DNA from: Streptomyces albipurpureus
GTDB taxonomy: Bacteria > Actinomycetota > Actinomycetes > Streptomycetales > Streptomycetaceae
Direction of reading: 5' to 3'
Length of the DNA stretch: 64,000 nt
Assembly: GCF_023701525.1 (NCBI RefSeq)
Contig: NZ_JAMQAW010000001.1
Span: 186,001 to 250,000 of the forward strand
Part shown: in pieces, positions 37,536-47,907 of the stretch
Numbering within the stretch: position 1 is the first letter of the stretch
Layout of the letters: each line of letters begins with the position of its first letter
The notes under the pieces: model-generated
What the model was told of the DNA's origin: nothing
Database searches by the model: none
Seen by the model: only the letters and a program-made list of their open reading frames with translations
Translations under genes and position numbers: made by a program

Positions 37536-37760
37536 ATCTCAGCAGATCGCGATCATCGGCGGTAGCCGTTTACCTCAAGCATTCGGTGACAAAGTCGGGT
37601 TGCGTCCGATAAGGGGGTGATCTCGATGGGGCAGTGGCCACACAGTGGTGAGCAGGAGGAACCGGAGCCGTCAGGGTGCGGGCTGGGATCGCTGCCCGCA
37701 GGTCGGTTCCGCGGGCCGCTGTGGACCCGGCGAAGGCGCCGGGCGGGCACCTGGTGTCGA

Positions 37761-38780
37761 TTAGTTCGCCGGCTCGGGCGTTGGCTCCGGCAAGGGTGCC
37801 GGCCCTGCCGCGGCAGCGTGCCGCTTGGCCAGCACCGCCCCGACCAGCAGTTGGAGCTGGTGGAAGAGCATCAGTGGCAGTACCGCCAGGCTCGCGTCCG
37901 CTCCGAAGAGCACGCTGGCCATCGGAAGTCCGGCGGCCAGGCTCTTCTTGGAGCCGGCGAACTGAATCGCGATGCCGTCCGCCCGCCCGAAACCCAGCCA
38001 TTTCGCTGCGTACCAGGTCAGACAGAGCATCACCGTAAGAAGTACCGCGGCGACCAGCAGCAGCACCCCCAGGCGCTGTGGGGTGATCCGCTGCCAGACG
38101 CCGGCGGTCATCCCGGCGCTGAAGGCGCTGTAGACGACGAGCAGGATCGAGCCCCGGTCGACGTAGGACAGGAGGGCGCGATGACGGTCCAGGAAGCGGA
38201 CGATCCACCGTCTGAGCAGTTGACCGGCGATGAAGGGGGCCAGCAGTTGGAGGGCGACCCTGAACACGGCGTCCGGGGAGAAGCCGCCCGTCTGGCCGCC
38301 CAGCAGCAGTGCCGCGAGGAGCGGGGTCGCGAAGATGCCGATGACGCTGGAGAAGGAGCCCGCGCAGATCGCCGCGGGCACATTGCCGCGGGCTATGGAG
38401 GTGAAGGCTATCGACGACTGGACCGTGGAGGGCACGAGGCAGAGGAAGAGCAGCCCGGTGGCGAGTTCCGGTGTCAGTGCCCAGGGCTGGAGTCCTCGCG
38501 ACGCGGCAAGCCCCAGCAGGGGAAAGACCACGAACGTCGCCATGAGCACGGTCGTGTGCAGTCTCCAGTGCCTGACCCCGTCGACGGCTTCCTTGGTGGA
38601 GAGGCGGGCGCCGTAGAGGAAGAAGAGGAGGGCGACCGCCCCCATGGACGCACCCCCCACCGCGTCGGCCGCGCCACCGGAGACGGGAAGCAGCGCGGCG
38701 AGCCCCACGGTGGCCAGCAGGGCCAGGACGTAGGGGTCGATCGGCAGCCAGGACGGCAGACGAAACCTGGGGCGGCTCAT
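37761..38780 (-). CDS. Bile acid:sodium symporter family transporter
   Basis: 339 residues with about ten helices in a duplicated five-helix pattern, as in the BASS/SBF-like (YfeH/P7) family. LCLVPSTVQSSIAFTSIARGN is the characteristic Na+-site crossover, and the second is FAGSKKSLAAGLP. Substrates of the bacterial branch are organic anions or unknown. ATG at 38780. The C-terminus is a Pro/Ala-rich tail of 20 residues. Divergent from a LysR gene, the usual local regulator for such exporters and importers. Confidence 0.88.
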   Translation of the reverse strand: MSRPRFRLPSWLPIDPYVLALLATVGLAALLPVSGGAADAVGGASMGAVALLFFLYGARLSTKEAVDGVRHWRLHTTVLMATFVVFPLLGLAASRGLQPWALTPELATGLLFLCLVPSTVQSSIAFTSIARGNVPAAICAGSFSSVIGIFATPLLAALLLGGQTGGFSPDAVFRVALQLLAPFIAGQLLRRWIVRFLDRHRALLSYVDRGSILLVVYSAFSAGMTAGVWQRITPQRLGVLLLVAAVLLTVMLCLTWYAAKWLGFGRADGIAIQFAGSKKSLAAGLPMASVLFGADASLAVLPLMLFHQLQLLVGAVLAKRHAAAAGPAPLPEPTPEPAN

Positions 38781-39040
38781 GGGCTCCACTCGCGCTTGCA
38801 CTGGGCGTCGTGACCCTCACATGGTGCCCTGGAACCCAACGATCGGGAATCACATATACCGCTCTTACTGTCATCACGATATGCGATAGACAGGCCTCTG
38901 ACGTGCAGATAAGGCGATCAACTGACCCAGGGACGGAGAGATGGAGAACCGAGCCCACAGCACGGCATCGATCGGATGCGGAGGACCCGGCGCGAGGCCC
39001 CCGAGGCCGCCTCCACCGGCGGGGGCCCTACCATCAAGGG
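38781..39040. promoter_or_regulatory. Divergent control region between transporter and LysR gene
   Basis: 260 bp with no gene. An AT-rich core at 38849-38888 (ATCACATATACCGCTC and TCATCACGATATGCGATAG) contrasts with the flanks and holds T-N11-A spacing typical of LysR-type operators, but no perfect palindrome. Confidence 0.4.
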
Positions 39041-39940
39041 GTGTACGAGCCCGTTCAGCTGCGCACCTTCCTCGCCGTGGCCCAGACGCTGAGCTTCACC
39101 CAGGCGGCGCGCCGCCTGGGACTGCGCCAGTCGACGGTAAGCCAGCACGTACGACGGTTGGAGGAGGCGACGGGCCGTCGGCTGTTCAGCCGGGACACCC
39201 ATCGGGTGGCGCTGACGGAGGACGGCGAGGCGATGCTCGGCTTCGCCCGGACGATCCTGGCGGCGCATGAGCGCGCGTCCGCCTTCTTCTCCGGCACACG
39301 ACTGCGCGGGCGACTGCGGTTCGGGGCCTCCGAGGACTTCGTGCAGACGCGGCTGCCGGAGATTCTGGAGTCGTTTCGCCGCGATCATCCCGAGGTGGAT
39401 CTGGAGCTCACCGTGGAGCTGTCGGGCACCCTGCACCGCCGGCTGGAGGCCGGACGGCTCGATCTGGTGCTCGCCAAGCGGCGGAGCGGGGACACCCATG
39501 GCCAACTGGTCTGGCAGGACGCGCTGGTGTGGATCGGTTCGGACCGGCTGCGACTTGATCCGGAGCGTCCGGTGCCGTTGATCGCCTTTCCCCCGCCGGG
39601 CATCACCCGGGCCCGCGCCCTGGAGGTGCTGGAGGCGGAGGGCAGGGCCTGGCGGATCACCTGCACCAGCGGGAGCCTCAGTGGGCTGATCGCGGCAGCG
39701 CGGGCCGGGCTCGGCGTGATGGCCCACACCCGGGGACTGATCCCCCCGGGGCTGGTCCCGGTACCCGCCCGGGCCGGGCTCCCCGACCTGGGTGAGGTGG
39801 ACTTCGTCCTGCTGCACGGCCGAAGGCCCACCACGGCGCCCGGGACCCAGGAGGCGGCGGACGCCCTGGCAGCCGCGATCCTCGCCGGTGGCGATCGACT
39901 GCACCGCAACCCCGACACCCCCAGCGGCGATCACATCTGA
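39041..39940 (+). CDS. LysR-family transcriptional regulator
   Basis: 299 residues from the GTG at 39041. The N-terminal winged helix (VQLRTFLAVAQTLSFTQAAR onward, with LRQSTVSQHVRRLE) is followed by a two-lobed effector domain (RLRFGASEDFV through the SGSLSGLIAAARAGLGVMAH region). The longer upstream frame has no family similarity and no ribosome-binding site. Divergent from the transporter gene, which it probably controls; the inducing ligand is likely a transported anion. Confidence 0.9.
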   Translation: MYEPVQLRTFLAVAQTLSFTQAARRLGLRQSTVSQHVRRLEEATGRRLFSRDTHRVALTEDGEAMLGFARTILAAHERASAFFSGTRLRGRLRFGASEDFVQTRLPEILESFRRDHPEVDLELTVELSGTLHRRLEAGRLDLVLAKRRSGDTHGQLVWQDALVWIGSDRLRLDPERPVPLIAFPPPGITRARALEVLEAEGRAWRITCTSGSLSGLIAAARAGLGVMAHTRGLIPPGLVPVPARAGLPDLGEVDFVLLHGRRPTTAPGTQEAADALAAAILAGGDRLHRNPDTPSGDHI

Positions 39941-40158
39941 TCGGCCCCACCGGGCAGGTGTCCACACCGGCCTCCACCAAAGTCCGTAATGCAGCGCCTG
40001 CGGATCGGCGGTGTGGCGGTCATGGCGCAGTACAGATTCCGTGGAGATTCCGGACACCTCCACTGACCCAGGGGTCAGAAGTCTGTACCAATCCGGGGTC
40101 ATAAGATCGTTTCTCTGGCCCCGACCTGCGCGGATGCTCCTCAGATGCGGTTCTGGCA

Positions 40159-40171
40159 CGGTGTCACACCG
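40159..40171. promoter_or_regulatory. 13-bp palindrome upstream of acyl-CoA ligase
   Basis: CGGTGTCACACCG is a perfect inverted repeat, 57 bp upstream of the ligase TTG. The inner GGTGT-N-ACACC recurs upstream of the ImmA/IrrE-like gene. The rest of the 288-bp intergenic region shows nothing recognisable. Confidence 0.4.
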
Positions 40172-40228
40172 CACCGTCAAGTGGGGTACGGTCGCGGCGC
40201 TGTGCGGAGCACCACAAGGAGCAGGCCC

Positions 40229-42052
40229 TTGCGCGAGTTCACTGTCCCTCCCTTGGACGCGGCGCCGCTGGTTGGTGGAGTGGCCGATGCTGTCTTTCAC
40301 CACGCCCGTGAGGACCCCCATCGAGTGGCCCTGGGCCGCAAGGACGCGGAGGGCGGCTGGCACGATGTCAGTTCCGGGCAGTTCCGTGATGAGGTGCTCG
40401 CCCTGGCCAAGGGGCTCATCTCGCAGGGGGTGCGGTTCGGTGACCGGGTAGCGCTCATATCCCGTACGCGCTACGAGTGGACCCTCTTCGACTTCGCGAT
40501 CTGGACGGTGGGAGCGCAGTCGGTTCCCATCTACCCCACATCGTCGGCGGAGCAGGTGTTGTGGATTCTCCACCATGCCGAGGTCTCGGCCTGCGTCGTC
40601 GAGCACGAAGACCACGCCATGACCATCGGCTCGGTGATCAGTCGGCTGCCGCTGCTCAAACGGCTGTGGCAACTGGACGCGGGGGCGGTCGACCAACTGT
40701 TCGCGGCGGGCATCCACATCAACGATGAGGTGGTGCACCGGCATCGACGAGCGGTGACCCCCGACTCCACCGCGACCGTGATCTACACCTCGGGCACCAC
40801 CGCCACTCCTCGGGGCTGTGTCATCACCCATGCCAATCTGATGTTCGAGTCCGACACCCTGGCCGCCCGTTGGGCGCCGCTTCTGCGCTCTCGCTCCGGG
40901 AGCACACCCGCCACCCTCCTCTTCCTGCCCCTGGCCCATGTCTTCGGACGGATGGTCCAGGTCGCCGCGATCCGCAACAGGGTCAGGTTGGGTCACCAGT
41001 CCACCCTCCGGACCGGCGAGTTACTGCCCGACCTGGCGGCTTTCAGACCGACGTTCTTCCTGGCCGTGCCCTATGTCCTGGAGAACATCTTCCAGTCAGC
41101 CCGCCGCAGGGCCGAGACCGAGGGGCGGGCCGGGCAGTTCGACAGGTCCGTCGAGGTGGCGGTGCGGTACGCGGAGGCCCTGGAGCATCGGGCCTTCGGG
41201 CTCGGCCCCGGACCGGCGGCGGGGCTTCGGGTGCAGCATCAGTTCTTCGAGAAGGCCGTGTACGCCCGGCTGCGCGCGGCGATGGGCGGCCGGGTGCGGT
41301 ACGCGATGTCCGGCGGCTCGGGGATGGACCGTCAACTCGCCCTCTTCTTCGCAGGTGCGGGCGTCGCCGTGTACGAGGGCTACGGACTCACCGAGTCGAC
41401 CGCGGCCGCGACCGGAAACCCACCCGGGCGGCCCCGCTACGGCACGGTGGGGCAGCCCCTGCCCGGCACCACGGTCCATATAGCCGCGGACGGCGAGGTG
41501 TGGCTGCACGGCCCCCATGTCTTCGCCGGCTACCTGCACGACCGCAAGGCCACGGACACCGTGCTCCACGAAGGGTGGCTGGCCACGGGCGACATCGGAT
41601 CCCTCGACGAGCACGGCTATCTGACCATCACCGGCCGGAAGAAGGAGATCCTGGTGACCTCCAGCGGCAAGAGCGTGTGCCCGGTGGCGCTGGAGGAGCG
41701 GGTGCGCGCCCATCCGCTGGTGTCCCAGTGCATTCTGGTCGGCAACGACCGCCCCTACATCGCGGCTCTGGTCACCCTCGACCAGGAGGCGGTGGACCAC
41801 TGGTTGAGAATGCAACGGCGCAAGCCCCTGACACCGTCCCAACTGGTACGGGACTCCGAACTGGAGACAGAGATCCGGCGATCCGTCGTCGCGGCCAACA
41901 GCCTGGTGTCACAGGCCGAGTCCATCCGTACGTTCCGCATCCTGGCCCACCCCTTCACCGAGGAGCAGGGTCTGGTGACTCCCACCCTCAAGCTCAAACG
42001 CAAGGCCATCGAGGAGGCGTACGCCGCCGAAGTGGCGGCGCTCTATCGCTGA
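40229..42052 (+). CDS. AMP-binding long-chain acyl-CoA synthetase-like enzyme
   Basis: 607 residues from a TTG at 40229, with AAGGAG eight bases upstream; the open frame before it has no site. Adenylation motifs: A3 is YTSGTTATPRGC (usual form SGTTGxPKG, so Gly is Ala and Lys is Arg), then YEGYGLTES, TGDIG and the hinge region GRKKEILVTSSGKSV; the late catalytic Lys is in LKLKRKAIE. The family activates fatty acids as acyl-AMP and passes them to CoA. Codon 265 (41021-41023) is TTA, so translation should depend on bldA. Single gene, followed after 208 bp by an aldo/keto reductase. Confidence 0.88.
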   Translation: MREFTVPPLDAAPLVGGVADAVFHHAREDPHRVALGRKDAEGGWHDVSSGQFRDEVLALAKGLISQGVRFGDRVALISRTRYEWTLFDFAIWTVGAQSVPIYPTSSAEQVLWILHHAEVSACVVEHEDHAMTIGSVISRLPLLKRLWQLDAGAVDQLFAAGIHINDEVVHRHRRAVTPDSTATVIYTSGTTATPRGCVITHANLMFESDTLAARWAPLLRSRSGSTPATLLFLPLAHVFGRMVQVAAIRNRVRLGHQSTLRTGELLPDLAAFRPTFFLAVPYVLENIFQSARRRAETEGRAGQFDRSVEVAVRYAEALEHRAFGLGPGPAAGLRVQHQFFEKAVYARLRAAMGGRVRYAMSGGSGMDRQLALFFAGAGVAVYEGYGLTESTAAATGNPPGRPRYGTVGQPLPGTTVHIAADGEVWLHGPHVFAGYLHDRKATDTVLHEGWLATGDIGSLDEHGYLTITGRKKEILVTSSGKSVCPVALEERVRAHPLVSQCILVGNDRPYIAALVTLDQEAVDHWLRMQRRKPLTPSQLVRDSELETEIRRSVVAANSLVSQAESIRTFRILAHPFTEEQGLVTPTLKLKRKAIEEAYAAEVAALYR

Positions 42053-42260
42053 GCCACCGAGCGAAGGCGCCCTCGTATGACGACACCCGCGCGGCCGGGC
42101 AGGGTCCACGCTCCCCCAGCCTGCCGCGTGCCCGCCTCGGCCCGCCCCAGGGCCCGAATGGCCGTGGGGACCGTACGGTGGCTGGGAATGGCCTCCCGGG
42201 ATTGATCGTTGTGGGAGGGAGAATGGGAGTACCAACCGACGACGTAAGGATTCCCCCCTC

Positions 42261-43094
42261 GTGAGCAAGGTCCCCTCCATCCCCCTCAACAACGGCGTCG
42301 AGATGCCCCAGCTCGGATTCGGTGTCTGGCAGGTGCCGGACGACGAAGCGGAGCGCGCGGTGACCACGGCCCTGGAGGCCGGCTACCGCAGCATCGACAC
42401 GGCGGCCGTCTATGAGAACGAGGCCGGCACCGGGCGTGCCGTCGCCGCCTCGGGCCTCCCCCGCGAGGACCTCTTCATCACCACCAAGCTCTGGAACAGC
42501 GACCAGGGCTACGACGCCACCCTGCGCGCCTTTGACTCCTCCCAGCAGCGCCTGGGTCTCGACTACGTCGACCTCTACCTGATCCACTGGCCCATGCCCG
42601 CGAAGGACACGGCGGCGGACACCTACCGGGCGTTCGAGAAGCTCCTTCAGGACGGTCGGGTCAAGGCCATCGGTGTGTCGAACTTCCTCACCGAGCATCT
42701 GGAGCAGCTCATCCAGAAGACCTCGGTGGTCCCGGCGGTGAACCAGGTGGAGCTGCACCCCCACCTCCAGCAGGACGAGCTGCGCGAGTTCCACGCTCAG
42801 CACGGCATCGCGACCGAGGCGTGGTCGCCATTGGGCCAGGGCAAGGGTCTGCTGGAGGTTCCGACCGTGATCGCGGTCGCCCAGAAGCACGGGCGCACAC
42901 CGGCACAGGTGGTGTTGCGCTGGCACATCCAGCTCGGCAATGTGGTGATCCCCAAGTCCGTGACGCCTTCTCGCATCCGGGAGAACCTGGACGTGTTCGG
43001 CTTTGAGCTCGACACGGACGATCTGGCGGCACTTCGGGCGCTCGACGAGGACAGGCGACTGGGCCCGGACCCGGCGACGTTCAACGTCGCCTGA
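42261..43094 (+). CDS. Aldo/keto reductase (diketogluconate-reductase type)
   Basis: 277 residues, normal for the AKR5 branch. The tetrad is Asp and Tyr in DTAAVYENE, Lys in TKLWN, His in LIHWPMP; VIPKSVTPSRIRENLDVFGF gives the NADPH-binding Lys/Ser/Arg. It reduces aldehydes or ketones. GTG at 42261, with TAAGGA 11 bases upstream. The preceding stretch 42190-42260 is AT-richer and probably holds its promoter. No obvious partner gene. Confidence 0.92.
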   Translation: MSKVPSIPLNNGVEMPQLGFGVWQVPDDEAERAVTTALEAGYRSIDTAAVYENEAGTGRAVAASGLPREDLFITTKLWNSDQGYDATLRAFDSSQQRLGLDYVDLYLIHWPMPAKDTAADTYRAFEKLLQDGRVKAIGVSNFLTEHLEQLIQKTSVVPAVNQVELHPHLQQDELREFHAQHGIATEAWSPLGQGKGLLEVPTVIAVAQKHGRTPAQVVLRWHIQLGNVVIPKSVTPSRIRENLDVFGFELDTDDLAALRALDEDRRLGPDPATFNVA

Positions 43095-43175
43095 CCTGCC
43101 ACACCGCTGCCGGGCGCCCCGGACCAAGGGCGATCCGGGACCAGCGGCGGAAGCCGGCAAGAGGGTGGGTCAGTG

Positions 43176-43264
43176 GATCGTTTCCCAGCCGTAGACCCCG
43201 CGCCGCCGCGGTCGGGGCGACCACGCGGGCTGGGCGAGTACGACTACGCGATCGTTTCCCAGCC
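43176..43264. repeat. Pair of 15-bp direct repeats
   Basis: GATCGTTTCCCAGCC occurs at 43176-43190 and again at 43250-43264, 74 bp apart, in the 366-bp gene-free stretch before the ricin-type gene. No further copies are nearby, so this is not a CRISPR array. It may be a pair of binding sites. Nothing else was recognised in 43095-43460. Confidence 0.7.
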
Positions 43265-43460
43265 ATCGATACAGCGCAGCTCGCCGATGTCCGCCGGTCA
43301 GCCGTCTCCCCACCGTTGCCGTACCGTGCCGGACCCCGCGTGTCCCCGTCCGCCGTATCCACCGCGGACGGGGACACGCGCCTCCCCCACCCCCCGTTTT
43401 CTCGTACACTTGTTCGATGCAAAGAGTGGGCGGCGTTCGGCCGAGCAAGGAGTACATGAC

Positions 43461-43961
43461 GTGAGCGGGGCATTTCCGGCTGGCCGCTATCTGGTGCGCA
43501 ACACCGGCAGCGGGCTGCTCCTTGAGGTGTACGGCGGGGTCAAGGGCAGTGGCGCCGTGGTGCAGCTGGGAGTCGAGAAGGGGACGGCGGCCCAGCAGTG
43601 GCAGATCGATCCGGTACCCAACGGCGGCGGGCTCTACCACTTCGTGAGCGTCGCCAGTGGCAAGCGCCTCGATGTGGCGGCCGCCTCCACCGAGAACGGC
43701 GCCCGGATCCAGCAGTGGCGCCCCAACAACTTCGGCGCTCAGGAGTGGATCATCGAGCGCCGCCTCGATGCCCCGGGCACCGTCTCCATCGTCAGTTTCA
43801 TCAGCGGCCTGCTCCTGGAGACCGTGGACGGAAGCACCGATGACGGTGCACGGGTGCAGCAGTGGGAGGACACGGACTCACCCGGCCAGCAGTGGGAGGA
43901 CACGGACTCACCCGGCCAGCAGTGGCAGTTCGAGCCGTGCCCCTCAGGCGCCAGCGGGTAG
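43461..43961 (+). CDS. Ricin-type beta-trefoil (RICIN) domain protein
   Basis: 166 residues from the GTG at 43461, with AAGGAG eight bases upstream. It is a single trefoil with QxW repeats (QQWQI, QQWRP, QEWII, QQWEDT, QQWQF) and the GxxLLEV / GKRLDVAAAS strands of carbohydrate-binding ricin B-type lectins. No signal peptide or enzyme domain, so it seems to be a stand-alone, probably cytoplasmic lectin, which is uncommon. A perfect 30-bp in-frame duplication near the 3' end doubles QQWEDTDSPG, inserting an extra QxW unit. Confidence 0.9.
   Translation: MSGAFPAGRYLVRNTGSGLLLEVYGGVKGSGAVVQLGVEKGTAAQQWQIDPVPNGGGLYHFVSVASGKRLDVAAASTENGARIQQWRPNNFGAQEWIIERRLDAPGTVSIVSFISGLLLETVDGSTDDGARVQQWEDTDSPGQQWEDTDSPGQQWQFEPCPSGASG
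43861..43920 (+). repeat. Perfect 30-bp tandem duplication in the lectin gene
   Basis: 43861-43890 and 43891-43920 are identical; the unit encodes ten residues (QWEDTDSPGQ). Identity at every third position indicates a recent duplication. Confidence 0.95.
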
Positions 43962-44013
43962 GCCTCGGTCAAGCCCCCAGCTCAGCGCAGTGCCCCAGAT
44001 ACCGTTCGCGCGC

Positions 44014-44259
44014 TCAGCAGATAGACGTCCGCACGATGCGCCAGCCCCTCGGATCGCCGGGCTCGGACAGCCGCTCCAGTACGGCGGTGCCGTCCGCTTC
44101 GAGTAGTTCATCCAGCACATCGCGGTGCTGCCGAAGGCCGTGGACACGGTGGTCTCGCACCCTTCTGGGAGGGCCGGGATATCCAGGAGGAAGGTCCGTG
44201 GCCCCCTGGGCGAAAGACCCGCCACGGCCAGCAGGCCAGTCCTCGACTTCCTCCTTCAT
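44014..44259 (-). CDS. Possible small protein or gene remnant
   Basis: 81 residues starting MKEEVEDWPAGRGG. The last 45 residues (RQHRDVLDELLEADGTAVLE, RLSEPGDPRGWRIVRTSIC) have the composition of a real helical protein; the first half is Pro/Gly-rich and may be out-of-frame. Its ATG overlaps the AraC stop (ATGA), which favours coupled translation. No family recognised. Confidence 0.35.
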   Translation of the reverse strand: MKEEVEDWPAGRGGSFAQGATDLPPGYPGPPRRVRDHRVHGLRQHRDVLDELLEADGTAVLERLSEPGDPRGWRIVRTSIC

Positions 44260-45248
44260 GGTGTCAGAATCGCCTGCGGCCGGCGTTGGGGCGAGGCCTG
44301 TCGCCGCTTTGGCGGCGCGTTGCCGGTGCGGTGTTCCTGGGGGCTGACGCCTCGTACGCGTTTGAAGGCGGCGCTCAGGGCGAAGGAGCCGCCGTAGCCG
44401 ACTCTGCGAGCCACCGTGTCCACCGTCGCATCGGTGGTGCGGAGCAGATCAGCGGCCAGATCCAGCCGCCAGCGGGTGAGGTGGGTCATCGGAGGTTCGC
44501 CCACGAGTTGATGGAAGCGCCGTGCGAGTTGCGCCCTGGAGACTCCGCATTCGTCGGCGAGGGTGGCGACGGTCCATGGGTGGGCGGGGGTGTCCTGCAT
44601 CAGTCGCAGCGCTCGCCCCACCACCGGGTCGCCCAGGGCGAGGTACCAGGCAGGGGCATGGGCTTCGGGGCGGGCGAACCAGGAGCGCAGCGCGGCGATC
44701 AGCAGGAGATCGAGGGTCCGGTCGAGCATCACGCTCTGGCCGGGGTCGTCGCGCTCCATCTCTTCGGCGAGGAACGGCATCAAGGGGCAGTTCCACGCGT
44801 CGGAGGGGAGATGGACCAGCGGAGGCAGGGCATCGAGCAGTCGGCCGCTGATCTCGCTCCCCACCTGGTAGGTGCCGACCTGCATCACCATGGAGCCGTG
44901 GGGGTCGTTGCCCCAGGTCCGCACGCCCATCCGCAGGGATTGGTCGAGGGGTTCGCCCCGCAAGGTGTGGCAGGTGCCGCCGGGGCCGGCCAGTACCTGT
45001 GGCCGGGTGTCGGGGCTGCCTGCCACCGTGTAGGGGGCAGGCCCGCGGACGATCCCCAGGTCACCGGGGTGCAGCAGGATGGCGTCCCCGTCGTCGGGGA
45101 TGATCCAGGCCGTTCCCTCGACCAGGCACATCAGCGTGAGGGGCGCTTGGTCCTCGACCCGTATGGACCAGGGTGGTTCCATCACCATCCGCAGCAGAAA
45201 GGCCCCTCGGGCGCGAGGTCCGGCCAAGAGTCCGGCGAGAGCATCCAT
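44256..45248 (-). CDS. AraC-family regulator with cupin sensor domain
   Basis: 330 residues from the ATG at 45248. The N-terminal AraC-binding cupin (residues 25-150, LTLMCLVEGTAWIIPDDGDA onward) is followed by two helix-turn-helix units at about 230-310 (WTVATLADECGVSRAQLARR, VDTVARRVGYGGSFALSAAF). Residues CHTL near 95 fit the AraC_binding_2 type. It is divergent from an NmrA-type reductase gene across 80 bp that contain a perfect palindrome, so it very likely controls that gene and itself. Confidence 0.9.
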   Translation of the reverse strand: MDALAGLLAGPRARGAFLLRMVMEPPWSIRVEDQAPLTLMCLVEGTAWIIPDDGDAILLHPGDLGIVRGPAPYTVAGSPDTRPQVLAGPGGTCHTLRGEPLDQSLRMGVRTWGNDPHGSMVMQVGTYQVGSEISGRLLDALPPLVHLPSDAWNCPLMPFLAEEMERDDPGQSVMLDRTLDLLLIAALRSWFARPEAHAPAWYLALGDPVVGRALRLMQDTPAHPWTVATLADECGVSRAQLARRFHQLVGEPPMTHLTRWRLDLAADLLRTTDATVDTVARRVGYGGSFALSAAFKRVRGVSPQEHRTGNAPPKRRQASPQRRPQAILTP

Positions 45249-45290
45249 GGGGTCAGCGTAGACGCAGGCATATGGAACTGAGCCTCTGAA

Positions 45291-45307
45291 GCATGGATCG
45301 TCCATGC
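45291..45307. promoter_or_regulatory. Palindrome between AraC and NmrA-type genes
   Basis: GCATGGATCGTCCATGC has 7-bp perfect arms around three bases, 42 bp from the AraC start and 21 bp from the reductase start. Its placement fits an operator for the AraC protein, although AraC proteins more often use direct repeats. Confidence 0.5.
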
Positions 45308-45328
45308 CGGGTGCCCGAGTCTTGGGTC

Positions 45329-46180
45329 ATGACAGCGAATGCACAGCAGGAAACGGTGTTGGTGACGGCGGCGACGGGCAAGACGGGCCGACGGGTGGTA
45401 GCGCGGCTCCAGGCTCGCGGGGTGCCGGTGCGGGCGGGTTCGCGTACTCCGGGGGCCGGTGGGGGCGAGGTTGTCTTCGACTGGGACTCGGCGGCCACCT
45501 GGGGCCCGGCACTGGTCGGGGTGGACTCGGCCTATGTGGCCTTCTACCCGGATCTGGCGGCTCCGGGGGCAGTCGAGGCGATGAGCGGGTTCGGCCGGGT
45601 GGCGGCGGAGCAGGGTGTGCGGCACCTGGTGCTGCTGTCGGGGCGCGGTGAGCCGGATGCGGTGGTGTCGGAGGAGGCCCTGCGTGCTTCGGGGGTGCCG
45701 CTGACCGTCGTACGGGCGGCGTTCTTCGCTCAGAACTTCTCCGAGGGCGTGCTGGCCGACCTTGTCGCCGGCGGTGCGATCGCCTTCCCCGGTGCTCAGA
45801 CGCCGGAGCCCTTCATTGACGCGGACGACATCGCGGACGTGGTGGTGGCCGCGCTCACCGAGGGCGGCCATCGGGGGAAGGTCCATGAGGTCACCGGCCC
45901 TCGGCTGGTCACCTTTGGCGAGGCCGCGGCGGAGTTGGGGTCCGCGCTGGGCCGTGAGGTCCGGTATCTGCCGGTTTCGGGTCCAGAGTTCGCCGCCCTG
46001 CTCCAGCAGGCGGGCTTCCCGGAGCCGGACGCGCAGTGGCTGGCGGCTCTGTGCACGATGCTGATGGACGGTCACAACGCATCGACGACGAACGCGGTGC
46101 GGGAGGTGCTGGGGCGTGATCCGAAGGACTTCAAGGACTTCGCCCGGGACGCGGTGGCGGCGGACGCCTGGCATAGCTGA
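45329..46180 (+). CDS. NmrA-type NAD(P)-binding protein
   Basis: 283 residues. The Rossmann start VLVTAATGKTGRRVVARLQA (GxxGxxG variant with Ala first) is followed by RHLVLLSGRGEPDAVVSEEA and a VRAAFFAQNFSEG block typical of NmrA/NAD(P)H-quinone reductase-like SDR proteins, which lack the YxxxK pair. They sense or use NADPH on small electrophiles. ATG at 45329. Divergent AraC gene as probable regulator. Confidence 0.88.
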   Translation: MTANAQQETVLVTAATGKTGRRVVARLQARGVPVRAGSRTPGAGGGEVVFDWDSAATWGPALVGVDSAYVAFYPDLAAPGAVEAMSGFGRVAAEQGVRHLVLLSGRGEPDAVVSEEALRASGVPLTVVRAAFFAQNFSEGVLADLVAGGAIAFPGAQTPEPFIDADDIADVVVAALTEGGHRGKVHEVTGPRLVTFGEAAAELGSALGREVRYLPVSGPEFAALLQQAGFPEPDAQWLAALCTMLMDGHNASTTNAVREVLGRDPKDFKDFARDAVAADAWHS

Positions 46181-46326
46181 CTGGTCCCGGCGCTGGAACC
46201 GCGCTGGAACCGCGGTGAGCGCGGAGGTCCGGCGAGGTGTGGTGGGCGCTGGACTTCCGGCGCCCACGACCCGTCGGGGCGCCGAGTCGGCGAACGGGAT
46301 GCGGAGCGCCCGGCGGGGTTGCCCGC

Positions 46327-47907
<1,581 letters not shown>

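Noticed and set aside
38918..40996. Very long open frame (692 codons) on the minus strand over the LysR and ligase genes
   Set aside because: Composition is Arg/Gly/His/Gln-rich without domains, and it lies antisense to two well-recognised genes; a by-product of third-position GC bias.
43176..43264. CRISPR repeat-spacer unit
   Set aside because: Only two short repeats, non-palindromic, with a 59-bp gap and no cas genes in the window.
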